Below are positions 19,278 to 29,179 of a DNA stretch of 64,000 nucleotides, piece by piece. The position numbers were made by a program, and so were the translations under genes. Source of the stretch: an uncultured Hyphomicrobiales bacterium (GTDB lineage: Bacteria; Pseudomonadota; Alphaproteobacteria; Rhizobiales; Devosiaceae). How positions within the stretch are numbered: the first letter of the stretch is position 1; each line of letters begins with the position of its first letter. The DNA lies in NCBI GenBank assembly GCA_903842455.1, contig CAIMLX010000192.1, positions 1 through 64,000 of the forward strand, given 5' to 3'. The notes under the pieces were generated by a model that did no database searches, was not told where the DNA came from, and worked only from the letters and a program-made list of their open reading frames with translations.

Positions 19278-19760
19278 ATGAGGATGCCGATGTTGCGACT
19301 GTTTTCCGCCATTGGGGCACTGCTGCTGCTGTCCGCCACCGCCGGTGCGGCCGAGTGGAGTTATGAAGGCGGCGACGTGCCGATCGCCTATTTCGACAAC
19401 GGCGCGGCGCAGTTCGAGTTCGCCTGCCGCGGCGGCGACCTGACGCTGGGCTATTTCGTTCGCGCGCCGGGCAAGCAGGTCAGCGGTGCGTCGACCATGA
19501 ACCTGGCGCTGACCGCCGATGGCGGCAGCCCGCGCTTTGCGCAGGACATGCCGCTGATCAACTCGGGCGGGGCGTGGATGGTGGTGCGCGGGCCGGTGGC
19601 GCGGCAATGGGCGGGGATCGCGCAGCAGGCGAAAGCGACGCTGGCGGTGGCGTTCGTCCACAAGAACGCCAAGGGCGGCTTCGACTTCTACGACAGCAAC
19701 AGCTTTGGCGCCGGCGGCTCGTCGGCAGCGATCAAGCGCGTGCTCGATCGCTGCGGCTGA
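19278..19760 (+). CDS. exported hypothetical protein
   Basis: Signal peptide MRMPMLRLFSAIGALLLLSATAGAAEW. Confidence 0.65.
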   Translation: MRMPMLRLFSAIGALLLLSATAGAAEWSYEGGDVPIAYFDNGAAQFEFACRGGDLTLGYFVRAPGKQVSGASTMNLALTADGGSPRFAQDMPLINSGGAWMVVRGPVARQWAGIAQQAKATLAVAFVHKNAKGGFDFYDSNSFGAGGSSAAIKRVLDRCG

Positions 19761-19770
19761 GGATGGCCGC

Positions 19771-20109
19771 TCAGATCGGGCGGCAGAAGAAGGCGGGGCG
19801 GCGGCTGCTGTCGGCGCTCGGCTGGCACACCGGCATTGCGGCAGACGGGTGCTTGTAGATCCAGTATTCGGTGCCGAACATGCGGTAGGTGCACACCATG
19901 GCGGTGATGCCGCCGATGGGCGCGATGCGCATGTCGATCAGGCGGCTCGACTGGCCGGTGGCGACCCAGCTGGCATCGCCGCTGTGGCTGACGGTGCCGC
20001 GCGCCTCGGCGGGGCAGTAGTGCCACTCGTGCGGACCAGCGACGGCGGGGGTGGCGAGGGGTGCCGCGGCGGCAAGGCCGAGGGCGAGGATGGCGAGAAA
20101 GCGGCGCAT
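19771..20109 (-). CDS. exported hypothetical protein
   Basis: Signal peptide and four Cys in the mature region. Confidence 0.6.
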   Translation of the reverse strand: MRRFLAILALGLAAAAPLATPAVAGPHEWHYCPAEARGTVSHSGDASWVATGQSSRLIDMRIAPIGGITAMVCTYRMFGTEYWIYKHPSAAMPVCQPSADSSRRPAFFCRPI

Positions 20110-20292
20110 TTACTTCATGCTCCCTGATGCAAGGCCGGCTCTGTCGGCGGCCTGTTGCACCTGAGAATCGGGCCGGGCGGTTGAACCGGAAGTGAATGGG
20201 GCGTGCAGGGTCGAGCGCTGGTTAATGCCGGGTTTTCAGGGGTTTGTGCGGGACGAGGGCAACCTTGCGGGTGATCGCGGCGTTGCAACGCC

Positions 20293-21180
20293 ATGCGGAC
20301 CATCCTGACCCTGATCGCCACCCTCCTCTGCCTGCCGGCGCTGGCGCAGGAGGGGGTCGAACAACCCCCCGTGCCCCAGTCTCGGCCCGCCGGCCTCGAG
20401 GACGTCGCTCCGGTGGAGGCGATCCGCCCGGCGTGGACGATCGTCGATCGAAGCGCCGGTCTGCTGGTGCCTATGCCCCGGCAGCGGCCGGGGGAAGCGC
20501 CCGAGACGGCAGCGGTGCCTGCCGTCGAGGAGGAGGCCAGCCCCGAGGCAGAGACGCCTGACGCCCCGAAGCCGGCGCCCGATGCGCATATCGCGGCGCC
20601 CGAGGTTCCGGTGCCGCCACGCGTCTATCAGGTCGCCTGTCCGGCCGTGCTGCAGGGCAAGGTCGAGGCAAGGATGCTGCCGCCGGTCGCCGACGGCCAG
20701 TGTGGGGCACAGTCGCCGCTCGAAGTGAGCGCCGTGCTCGCCAATGGCCGGATGGTGCCACTGTCGGGCGGCATCACCACCGATTGCGGCATGGCGACGG
20801 CGCTGCCCGAATGGGTGGCGGCGGTCGACAGCTACCTCATGGGACGCGAGAACACGCAGATTGCCGAGCTGATCGTCGGCACGTCCTACATGTGCCGCAG
20901 GGTCAACAGTGCCTCCGAGGGCAATCTCAGTTTCCACGCCTTCGCCGATGCGCTCGACGTGACGGGGTTCAGGCTCGAGGACGGGCGGACCATCACGGTG
21001 GAGGGTGATTGGGCCGAGGCCCAGTCAGCCGGAGGCCGGCTGCTGCGTTATGCGCACGGCGCGGCCTGCTCGCACTTCACCACCGTGCTGGGGCCGGAGG
21101 CGAACGCGCAGCACCACGACCATTTTCATGTCGACCTCGGGTGCCACGGCAAGATCTGCACGGCGCGGCTGTGTGAGTAG
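20293..21180 (+). CDS. extensin-like family protein
   Basis: C-terminal extensin_2 pattern: YMCRRVNSASEGNLSFHAFADALDVTGFRLEDG...HHDHFHVDLGCHG. Confidence 0.85.
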   Translation: MRTILTLIATLLCLPALAQEGVEQPPVPQSRPAGLEDVAPVEAIRPAWTIVDRSAGLLVPMPRQRPGEAPETAAVPAVEEEASPEAETPDAPKPAPDAHIAAPEVPVPPRVYQVACPAVLQGKVEARMLPPVADGQCGAQSPLEVSAVLANGRMVPLSGGITTDCGMATALPEWVAAVDSYLMGRENTQIAELIVGTSYMCRRVNSASEGNLSFHAFADALDVTGFRLEDGRTITVEGDWAEAQSAGGRLLRYAHGAACSHFTTVLGPEANAQHHDHFHVDLGCHGKICTARLCE

Positions 21181-21226
21181 CTTTCGTCCAATATCGAAGC
21201 GCCGCCGCCTCGCGTAAGCCTGCGGC

Positions 21227-22597
21227 ATGATTGCGCTTTCCTCTTCCCGCACCGTCACCAACGACCTGCCGCTCTACCTGATCTGCGCGGTGCAGATGCT
21301 GCTGCAGCTCGATGTGTCGATCGTCAACGTGGCGCTCGCCTCGATGGACAGCGACCTCGGATTTGCGGGCGGGCTGCAATGGGTGGCGGGCGGCTATGCG
21401 CTGGCCTATGGCTCGCTTTTGTTGCTTGGCGGACGGCTGGCCGATCGGCTCGGGCACAAGCCGCTGCTGCTGGGCGGGCTGGTGGTGTTCGCGCTCGCCT
21501 CGCTGGTGGGCGGGCTGGCCGGCAACCCGGCTGTGCTGGTGGGCGCGCGGATCGCGCAGGCAATGGCCGCTGCCGCGGTCGCTCCGGCGGCGCTGGCGCT
21601 GTTGACGACGCTGTTCGAAACGCCGGCCGAGCGGGCCCGGGCGCTGGGGTTTTCGCAGGCGGCGATGGCCGGCGGCGCGACGATCGCGGTGGTAGTCGGC
21701 GGCGGACTGGTGGAGCTGTTCGGCTGGCGGGCGGTGATGCTGGTGAACCTGCCGTTGATCGCCATGTTGCTGCCGCTGCTGGCGATGCGCGTGCCGGCAC
21801 GGGGCGGAGCGGCCGCCAGCCGGGGCAGCTGGCTCTCGCCGGCGCTGGTGTCGCTGGCGCTTTGCGGCGTCGTTTCGGGATTGGGGCTGGCCGAGACCGA
21901 GGGGTTCGCGAGCCCGATCGTGATCGGGCTGATCGCTGCCGGGCTGGCTGTTGCCGGCGTCTGGGTGGCGATGGAGCGGCGTTCGGCGACGCCGATGCTG
22001 CCCACCGGCTTACTGGCCTCGCGGCAGCGGGTCGCGGCGCTGTTCACCATCTTCGGGCTCGGCGGGGTGATGGCGGGCTATGTGTTCTTCGTCACGCTCT
22101 ACCTGCAGCGGGTGGTCGGCCTGCCGCCGTTCCTGACCGGGCTGGCGCTGGTGCCGTCGACGATCGTGGTGATGAGCGTGTCGCTGCTGGTGGGGCGCAC
22201 GCTGATCGGCCGCTGGGGACTGAAACCTGTGCTGCTTGTCGGCGTGGCGCTGGTGACGCTGGGGCAGGGGCTGCTGGCGGTGGCCGGTGGCGGCTCGTAC
22301 TGGACCACCGTGCTGCCGGGCCTGGTGCTGACAGCGGGCGGCATGGGGCTGGCGCTGCCGGCGGGGTCGGTGGCGTTCATGGCCGGGGTCGACGGGCGGG
22401 TGCGCGGCACGGCCGGCGGGCTGATCGTCACCGGGCAGCAGACCGGCGTCGCGGCGGCGCTGGCGGTGCTGGTGACCATCGCAGCGGGCGCCGGCGGCAC
22501 CGACTACGATTTTGCGACCGCCTTTGCGGGCACTTCGGCACTGGCGGTCACGGTGCTGCTGGTGCTGCTCGCCGCTTTTCCGCGCCTGCCACGCTGA
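21227..22597 (+). CDS. MFS transporter (DHA2-like)
   Basis: 12+ TM; LDVSIVNVALASMDSDLGF; GGRLADRLGHKPLLL. Confidence 0.9.
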   Translation: MIALSSSRTVTNDLPLYLICAVQMLLQLDVSIVNVALASMDSDLGFAGGLQWVAGGYALAYGSLLLLGGRLADRLGHKPLLLGGLVVFALASLVGGLAGNPAVLVGARIAQAMAAAAVAPAALALLTTLFETPAERARALGFSQAAMAGGATIAVVVGGGLVELFGWRAVMLVNLPLIAMLLPLLAMRVPARGGAAASRGSWLSPALVSLALCGVVSGLGLAETEGFASPIVIGLIAAGLAVAGVWVAMERRSATPMLPTGLLASRQRVAALFTIFGLGGVMAGYVFFVTLYLQRVVGLPPFLTGLALVPSTIVVMSVSLLVGRTLIGRWGLKPVLLVGVALVTLGQGLLAVAGGGSYWTTVLPGLVLTAGGMGLALPAGSVAFMAGVDGRVRGTAGGLIVTGQQTGVAAALAVLVTIAAGAGGTDYDFATAFAGTSALAVTVLLVLLAAFPRLPR

Positions 22598-22672
22598 CCG
22601 GTGCAACAAAAAGCCCGGATCCGCGTTATGGATTTCCTAGAAAGCCGGGACGCCGGCTGACGGGGGCGTATC

Positions 22673-25063
22673 TTGAGTAGCGACGACAGCCGTTTGGGCA
22701 GCATGCTTGCGCAGATGTTCGAGCAGGCGCCGAGTTTCATGGCGCTGCTGCGGGGGCCCGAACATCGGTTCGAGATGGTCAACCCCGGCTATCGCCGGCT
22801 GGTCGGCGGACGCGAAATGGTCGGCCGCACGGTGGCCGAGGCGTTGCCCGAGGTCGCCGGTCAGGGATTTCTGGAACTGCTCGACGAGGTCTACGCGTCG
22901 GGCGTGGCCCATAGCGCGAACAGCGCGTTCATCAGGCTGCAGGACAGCCCCGGCGGACCGTTTCGCAACGTGTACCTCGATTTCGTCTACCAGCCCCTGC
23001 GCGGGCCAGACGGGGCGATAACCGGCATCTTCGTCCAGGGTACCGACGTCACGGCGCGGACGCTGGCCGAGCAGGCGCACCTCGACAGCGCTGCGCTCTA
23101 TCGCGGCCTGTTCGACGCCATCGACGAGGGGTTCTGCATCATCGAGTTCATCGAGGGGCCGCATGGCCCTGACAGTGACTATGTGCATATCGAGGCCAAC
23201 GCCGCCTACGAGCGGCATGCCGGCCTGACCGGCATCGTCGGCCGGAAGCTCAGGGATGTCGTCGGGGACGAGGCTGACATATGGGTGGCGCGGTTCGCCG
23301 AAGTCCTGAAGACCGGCAAGCCTATCCGCTTCCAGCAGGAACTGGTGGCGACGGGACGGTACCTCGAACTGGCCGCGGTGCGGATCGAACCGCCATCCCG
23401 CAAGCAGGTGGCGGTGATCTTCCAGGACATCACGGCGCGCCGGCGGGCCGAGATCGCCGTGGGGCAGAGCGAGGAGCAGTTCCGCGTCTTTGCCCAGGCG
23501 GTGCCCAACCATGTGTGGGCCGCCAGCCCCGATGGCAGGCTCTACTGGTTCAACGACCGCGTCTACGCCTATGCCGGAGTGGAGCCGGGGAGCCTTAATG
23601 GCGATGCCTGGGCCAGCATCGTCCATCCCGATGACCTGCACGATGCAGCGGCGCGGTGGACCGACGCGCTGCAGACCGGCGAGATCTACGAGACCGAGTT
23701 CCGCATCCGGCGGGCCGATGGCAGCTACCGCTGGTTTCTCGTACGGTCGGTGCCGGTGCGCGGCAGCGACGGCGCCGTTTCGCGCTGGATCGGCACCAAC
23801 ACCGACATCGAAAGTGCCCGCCGGCAGGCCGCCGAACTGGCGACGCTCAACGCCGAACTCGAGCAGCAGGTGAAGGAGCGGACCACCGAACTGATGGCGG
23901 CCGAGGAGACCCTGCGGCAGAGCCAGAAGATGGAAGCGGTCGGGCAACTGACCGGCGGCCTGGCGCACGACTTCAACAACATTCTCGCCGGCATTTCCGG
24001 CAGCCTCGAGGTGATGTCGACGCGGATCGCCCAGGGCCGGGTCGGCGAGATCGACCGCTACCTGAACGGCGCCATGGGGGCGGCCAAGCGCGCCGCCGGG
24101 TTGACGCAGCGGCTGCTGGCCTTCTCGCGCCGCCAGACGCTCGATCCGCGGCCGGTGAACATCAACGCGCTGGTCGATGGCATGCTCGACCTGGTGGTCC
24201 GCAGCGCCGGGCCGGAAATCGAGGTCGAGACGGCCGGCGCCGCGGGACTGTGGACCACCTACGTGGATCCGGGTCAGCTCGAGAACGCGCTGCTCAACCT
24301 GTGCATCAATGCCCGCGACGCCATGCCCGACGGCGGCAAGCTCACCATCGAGACCTCCAACCGCTGGATGGACGAGCGGGCGGCCCGGCAGCGCGGGCTC
24401 GAACCGGGGCAGTATGTGTCGCTGTGCGTGTCCGATACCGGTACCGGCATGCCGCCAGACGTGATTGCGCGGGCCTTCGACCCGTTCTTCACCACCAAGC
24501 CGATCGGGCAGGGGACGGGGCTGGGCCTGTCGATGGTCTACGGCTTTGCCGGGCAATCCGGCGGCGCGGCACGCATCTACTCCGAGATCGGCAAGGGATC
24601 GATGGTGTGCATCTACCTGCCGCGCCATGCCGGCGAGGCGGACAAGGATGACGAGGCGCTCCACGCCGTGTCCGACGCACCGCGGGCCGAGGGGGGCGAG
24701 ACCATCCTGCTGGTCGACGACGAGCCACTGGTGCGCATGCTGGCCGTCGAGCAGCTCGAGGAACTGGGCTACGCGGTGATCGAGGCCGAGGACGGGCCTG
24801 CGGCGATGCGGATTCTCAACTCGGCGCGGCGGATCAGCCTCTTGATCACCGATGTCGGCCTGCCCGGCGGCATGAACGGCCGCCAGGTGGCCGATGCCGC
24901 CCGGGTGAGCCGGCCGGGGCTCGAGGTGCTGTTCATCACCGGCTATGCCGAAAACGCCGTGCTGAACCACGGCCATCTCGACCAGGGCATGCATGTACTG
25001 ACGAAGCCGTTCCAGATGGATGCGTTTGCCCGGCGGGTGAAGGACCTGATCGCCAAGAGCTGA
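22673..25063 (+). CDS. PAS-domain hybrid sensor histidine kinase / response regulator
   Basis: PAS domains; H-box LTGGLAHDFNNILAGISGSLEVM; HATPase; receiver ILLVDDEPLVRMLA. Confidence 0.95.
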   Translation: MSSDDSRLGSMLAQMFEQAPSFMALLRGPEHRFEMVNPGYRRLVGGREMVGRTVAEALPEVAGQGFLELLDEVYASGVAHSANSAFIRLQDSPGGPFRNVYLDFVYQPLRGPDGAITGIFVQGTDVTARTLAEQAHLDSAALYRGLFDAIDEGFCIIEFIEGPHGPDSDYVHIEANAAYERHAGLTGIVGRKLRDVVGDEADIWVARFAEVLKTGKPIRFQQELVATGRYLELAAVRIEPPSRKQVAVIFQDITARRRAEIAVGQSEEQFRVFAQAVPNHVWAASPDGRLYWFNDRVYAYAGVEPGSLNGDAWASIVHPDDLHDAAARWTDALQTGEIYETEFRIRRADGSYRWFLVRSVPVRGSDGAVSRWIGTNTDIESARRQAAELATLNAELEQQVKERTTELMAAEETLRQSQKMEAVGQLTGGLAHDFNNILAGISGSLEVMSTRIAQGRVGEIDRYLNGAMGAAKRAAGLTQRLLAFSRRQTLDPRPVNINALVDGMLDLVVRSAGPEIEVETAGAAGLWTTYVDPGQLENALLNLCINARDAMPDGGKLTIETSNRWMDERAARQRGLEPGQYVSLCVSDTGTGMPPDVIARAFDPFFTTKPIGQGTGLGLSMVYGFAGQSGGAARIYSEIGKGSMVCIYLPRHAGEADKDDEALHAVSDAPRAEGGETILLVDDEPLVRMLAVEQLEELGYAVIEAEDGPAAMRILNSARRISLLITDVGLPGGMNGRQVADAARVSRPGLEVLFITGYAENAVLNHGHLDQGMHVLTKPFQMDAFARRVKDLIAKS

Positions 25064-25115
25064 AGGAACGACCTTTGAGTTGGCCCGCAACGCTTGGCCG
25101 TGCTAGCGGCTGGGT

Positions 25116-26231
25116 ATGACCGACACGGCCGCCCAGTTTGAAATCTTCCTCGTCGCAACGCCCGGCCTCGAGGCGCCGCTCGGCGAGGAGGCGCGCGCCG
25201 CCGGGTTCGACGCCAAGGTGGTCGAGGGCGGCGTGGCGTTGATGGGCGGCTGGCCTGAGGTGTGGCGCGCCAACCTCGAACTGCGCGGCGCTACGCGCGT
25301 GCTGGCGCGGATCGGGTCGTTTCGCGCCATGCACCTGGCGCAGCTCGACAAGCGCTCGCGCAAGGTGGCCTGGGGCGAGTTCCTCAGGCCCGGCGTGCCG
25401 GTCAGCGTCGAGGCCTCCTGCCGCAAGTCGAAGATCTATCACGACGGGGCGGCGGCGCAGCGGGTGGCGACGGCGATCCGCGAGGAGTTCGGCGCCACCG
25501 TTGCCGACGACGCCGAGGTGCGGGTGCTGGCGCGGGTCGAAGACGACCTTGTCACCCTCTCGATCGACACGACGGGCGAGTCGCTGCACAAGCGCGGCCA
25601 CAAGGAAGCGGTGGCGCGCGCGCCGATGCGCGAGACCATGGCGGCGATGTTCCTCCGCCAGTGCGGCTATGCCGGCACCGAGCCGGTGCTCGACCCGATG
25701 TGCGGCTCGGGGACGTTCGTGGTCGAGGCGGCCGAGATCGCCACCGGGCTGAAGCCGGGGCGGACCCGGAGCTTTGCCTTCGAGCAGCTGCAGACCTTCG
25801 ACGCCGGCGCGTGGGCGGCGATGAAGGCGGGCACCGTGGCGCGCCCGACGGAGCTTCGCTTCTTCGGCAGCGACCGCGATGCCGGGGCGGTGCGGATGGC
25901 GGGCGAGAACGCGGCGCGGGCTGGGGTGACGGACCTGGTGCGCTTCGAGGAGCGGCCGGTCGAGGACCTGGAACGGCCCGATGGGCCAGCGGGGCTGGTG
26001 ATCGTCAACCCGCCCTATGGCGCGCGCATCGGCCACAAGGGTCCGCTGCTGCTCCTGCACCGGCGGCTGGGCGATGCGTTGAAGCAGCGGTTTTCCGGCT
26101 GGCGGGTCGGGATCATCACCGCCGACGCCGAACTGGCCAAGGCGACCGGGCTCAGGTTCGAAAAACCCGGTGCGCCGGTGCTGCATGGCGGCATCCGGGT
26201 CACCCTGTGGCAGACCGCGCCGCTGCCCTGA
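25116..26231 (+). CDS. THUMP-domain class I SAM-dependent RNA methyltransferase (RlmL/RlmN6-like)
   Basis: LDPMCGSGTFVVEAAEIA; VIVNPPYGARIG. Confidence 0.9.
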   Translation: MTDTAAQFEIFLVATPGLEAPLGEEARAAGFDAKVVEGGVALMGGWPEVWRANLELRGATRVLARIGSFRAMHLAQLDKRSRKVAWGEFLRPGVPVSVEASCRKSKIYHDGAAAQRVATAIREEFGATVADDAEVRVLARVEDDLVTLSIDTTGESLHKRGHKEAVARAPMRETMAAMFLRQCGYAGTEPVLDPMCGSGTFVVEAAEIATGLKPGRTRSFAFEQLQTFDAGAWAAMKAGTVARPTELRFFGSDRDAGAVRMAGENAARAGVTDLVRFEERPVEDLERPDGPAGLVIVNPPYGARIGHKGPLLLLHRRLGDALKQRFSGWRVGIITADAELAKATGLRFEKPGAPVLHGGIRVTLWQTAPLP

Positions 26232-26238
26232 GGCAGCG

Positions 26239-26376
26239 TCAGTTGTCCTGGCGCGGATGGTGGGTCGGCAGGTCGGCCCAGTCCCGGGGCGTCCAGTCGG
26301 TCGGCCAGTCACGGGCGGGTACGCGGGGCTTCGGGCTGCGGGGCTTCAGGTGCCGCAAGATCTCGTGCATCTTCAT
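26239..26376 (-). CDS. 45-aa microprotein (MKMHEILRHL...WTPRDWADLPTHHPRQDN)
   Basis: Small ORF sharing a tail with the neighbouring 43-aa ORF; weak SD. Confidence 0.45.
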   Translation of the reverse strand: MKMHEILRHLKPRSPKPRVPARDWPTDWTPRDWADLPTHHPRQDN

Positions 26377-26446
26377 TTGTTGTTCCGATTTCAATCTGGT
26401 GCCGGCTTATCGCTGCGGCCCGATGAACTGGCGCTGAACCCTGTTG

Positions 26447-26578
26447 TCAGCACTTGGGGTGGTGGATCGGCAGGTCGGCCAGTTCGCGCGGATTCATCCG
26501 GCTGACCGGGTCGCCGGGACACGCCTCGTCGAACAGCCCGGCGAGGAACGTGCGGATTCGGGTGAAGATTATGTGCAT
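26447..26578 (-). CDS. 43-aa microprotein (MHIIFTRIRTFLAGLFDEACPGDPVSRMNPRELADLPIHHPKC)
   Basis: Strong SD (AAGGAGG, 7 nt before ATG); divergent to lysR; duplicated tail in the next ORF. Confidence 0.6.
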   Translation of the reverse strand: MHIIFTRIRTFLAGLFDEACPGDPVSRMNPRELADLPIHHPKC

Positions 26579-26674
26579 GGCCAAGCCTCCTTGTTGCTGC
26601 CTGTGATGTTGATATGGCCCTGGCGCGGCGCAGCGCCAATCGACAAGAACTCGGGGCGAGTGTAGATAATCTCC

Positions 26675-27589
26675 ATGGCATCGCCCTTTCCCATCCCGCT
26701 CAACGCCATCCGCGCCATCGAGATCGTGGCGCGGCGCGGGGCGCTGGCGCCGGCGGCGGAGGAGCTCGGCGTCACGCCCGGCGCGGTCAGCCAGCATCTG
26801 CGGCGGGCCGAGGAGCGGCTGGGGATCGAGCTGTTCGACCGCACGCCACAGGGGCTGCGGCCCACCGACGCGCTGCGCGCCGTGCTGCCGCAACTGACGC
26901 AGGGCTTCAACGCGCTGGCCGGTGCGGTGGCCGGTCTCAAGGGCGCCGACGAGCATGTGCTGACGCTGACGGTAGGTTCGGTGTTCGCGTCGCGCTGGCT
27001 GATCTGGCGCATCGCCAAGTTCAACCGGCTGCATCCTCAGATCGAGACGCGGCTGGTGGTCACCGGGACGATGATCGACCTGGCCCGGTCGGACATCGAC
27101 TGCGCGATCCGCTTCGGCCGCGGGATATGGCCGGGCGTGGTGGCGGAGTTGATCGGCGGCAACCGCTATTCGCCGGTCGTGGCGGCAGCGCTGGCGGACA
27201 AGTTGAAGCGGCCGGAAGACCTGTGCGAGTTGCCGCTGATCCGCGACACGGCGAGCATGCTGCCCTGGGAGCCGTGGTTCGCGGCGGCGGGCATTGCCCC
27301 GATCGAAGTGGCGGGGCCGCGCTACGATGATCCGGCGCTGGCCTTCGATGCGGCAATTTCCGAACAGGGCGTGCTGATGACGGTCGACCTGATGTCGGCC
27401 GACGCGGTGAGCGATGGGCGCCTGGTGCGGCCGTTCGACGTAGCGGTAGACTCGGAGCTTGGCTACTGGTTCATCACCGCCGAGGGGCGGCGGATGCCGA
27501 AGAAGGTGCGGCTGTTCAGGGATTGGCTGAGGGCCGAAGTGCCGGATTCGGTGGATGGCTATGTGGCGCAGGTGAAGCGGGCGACCTGA
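26675..27589 (+). CDS. LysR family transcriptional regulator (GcvA-like)
   Basis: LNAIRAIEIVARRGALAPAAEELGVTPGAVSQHLRRAEERLGIELFDRTPQG. Confidence 0.92.
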   Translation: MASPFPIPLNAIRAIEIVARRGALAPAAEELGVTPGAVSQHLRRAEERLGIELFDRTPQGLRPTDALRAVLPQLTQGFNALAGAVAGLKGADEHVLTLTVGSVFASRWLIWRIAKFNRLHPQIETRLVVTGTMIDLARSDIDCAIRFGRGIWPGVVAELIGGNRYSPVVAAALADKLKRPEDLCELPLIRDTASMLPWEPWFAAAGIAPIEVAGPRYDDPALAFDAAISEQGVLMTVDLMSADAVSDGRLVRPFDVAVDSELGYWFITAEGRRMPKKVRLFRDWLRAEVPDSVDGYVAQVKRAT

Positions 27590-27599
27590 GCGCCTTAAC

Positions 27600-27624
27600 A
27601 AAAAGGGCAGCCTCGCGGCCGCCC
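27600..27624 (-). terminator. rho-independent terminator of infC
   Basis: Minus strand GGGCGGCC-GCGA-GGCTGCCC-TTTTT. Confidence 0.8.
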
Positions 27625-27651
27625 CTGCACTTTATGTCGGTGGCGTCGCCC

Positions 27652-28188
27652 TTACTTGGGGGCGAGCACCATCACCATCTGGCGGCCTTCCGAGCGCGGC
27701 GAGGATTCGACCTTGGCTTTTTCCTCGAGCTCGGCCTGCACCTTGACCAGCAACTGCATGCCGATGTCCTGGTGAGCCATTTCGCGACCGCGGAAGCGCA
27801 TCGTCACCTTCACCCGGTCGCCATCGTCGAGAAAGCGGTTCACCGCCTTCATCTTGGTCTCGTAATCGTGCGTGTCGATGTTCGGACGCATCTGGATTTC
27901 CTTGACCTCGATCACCTTCTGCTTCTTGCGCGCTTCGTTCGCCTTCTTCTGGGCGGCGAACTTGAAGCGGCCGAGATCGAGGATCTTGGCGACAGGCGGA
28001 ACCGAGTTGGGGGAGATGATGACCAGGTCGAGGCCCTGCTCCTGCGCTTCGGCGATCGCGTCGCGCGTTCGCACGACGCCACGATTGGCGCCTTCGCCAT
28101 CGATCAGCTGAACATCGGGAGAGGAAATTTCCTCATTGGACTGCGGCCCATCCTTCTGGGGCGCAACGGGTCTCATTGGACGACGAAT
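27652..28188 (-). CDS. infC: translation initiation factor IF-3, AUU start
   Basis: IF3 family; ATT CGT CGT CCA ATG in frame upstream of the ATG called in the ORF track (28176), SD AAGGAT upstream of the ATT. Confidence 0.92.
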   Translation of the reverse strand: MRRPMRPVAPQKDGPQSNEEISSPDVQLIDGEGANRGVVRTRDAIAEAQEQGLDLVIISPNSVPPVAKILDLGRFKFAAQKKANEARKKQKVIEVKEIQMRPNIDTHDYETKMKAVNRFLDDGDRVKVTMRFRGREMAHQDIGMQLLVKVQAELEEKAKVESSPRSEGRQMVMVLAPK

Positions 28189-28375
28189 GGCAGGCGATCC
28201 TTCGATTGTTACCGGAGCGGCGGGAAATCGGCGCTAAAATCATGCTGCGCGCGTCATAAGTCAACACCGCAGCAGCTAAGAATTAAGTCGGCAATGCCGG
28301 AACCTTGCCAACAGTTGCACACATTTGCGCGTGCGGGCAGAACTGGGCGCCAATCGACCGACGGAGTTTTGCCGC

Positions 28376-29179
28376 ATGCCCGACGCCCAGCTGCAGTTGA
28401 TCGAGGTCGGTGAGGGCGCCGCCGCCCGCCGGATCGCCGTGCTGCGGCGCGAGGGGACGGCGCCGGGCGTAGTCTGGCTGGGCGGCTTTCGCTCCGACAT
28501 GACCGGCGCCAAGGCCGGGGCGCTCGACGAACTCGGGGTCGAGACCGGGGCTGCAGTGACCCGCTTCGACTATTCCGGCCACGGACAATCGGGCGGCGAT
28601 TTTCTCGACGGGACGATCTCGCGCTGGCTCGAGGAGACCGTCGCGGTGTTCGCCACGACGCACGGGCCACAGGTCGTGGTCGGCTCGTCGATGGGCGGCT
28701 GGATCGCGCTGCTGCTGGCGCGGGAGCTCGGCCGTCGGGGGCTCGGTGAGCGGCTGAGGCACGTGGTGCTGATCGCCCCGGCGGTCGACATGACCGAGGA
28801 GCTGATGCTCAAGGGTTTTTCCAAAAAGCAGCTGAAGGCGCTGGAGCAGGCGGGGCGCGTCGACCGGCCCTCGGAGTATTCCGACGAGCCCTATCCGATC
28901 ACCGCCGCGCTGATCGAGGATGGGCGGCGGCACCTGCTGTTCGGCAAGGGTATCGATGTCGGCGCGCCGGTGACGATCCTGCAGGGCGGCAGGGACACGG
29001 ATGTACCCCGCGAGCACGCGATGCGGCTGGTGCAGCACCTGCTGGTCGACCCCGTGACGGTGACGCTGATTCCCGACGGCGACCACCGGCTGAGCCGGCC
29101 CGAGGACCTCGAACTGCTCAAGGCGGCGGTGAGGCGCGCGCTGGAAGTGCCGCCCGAGCAACTGGCGCTGGCACTCTAG
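28376..29179 (+). CDS. alpha/beta hydrolase
   Basis: VVGSSMGGWIAL nucleophile elbow; TILQGGRDTDVPREHAMRL; PDGDHRLSRPEDLE. Confidence 0.88.
   Translation: MPDAQLQLIEVGEGAAARRIAVLRREGTAPGVVWLGGFRSDMTGAKAGALDELGVETGAAVTRFDYSGHGQSGGDFLDGTISRWLEETVAVFATTHGPQVVVGSSMGGWIALLLARELGRRGLGERLRHVVLIAPAVDMTEELMLKGFSKKQLKALEQAGRVDRPSEYSDEPYPITAALIEDGRRHLLFGKGIDVGAPVTILQGGRDTDVPREHAMRLVQHLLVDPVTVTLIPDGDHRLSRPEDLELLKAAVRRALEVPPEQLALAL

Noticed and set aside
22637-25090. 817-aa minus-strand ORF
   Set aside because: Antisense to the PAS hybrid histidine kinase (22673-25063); shadow ORF
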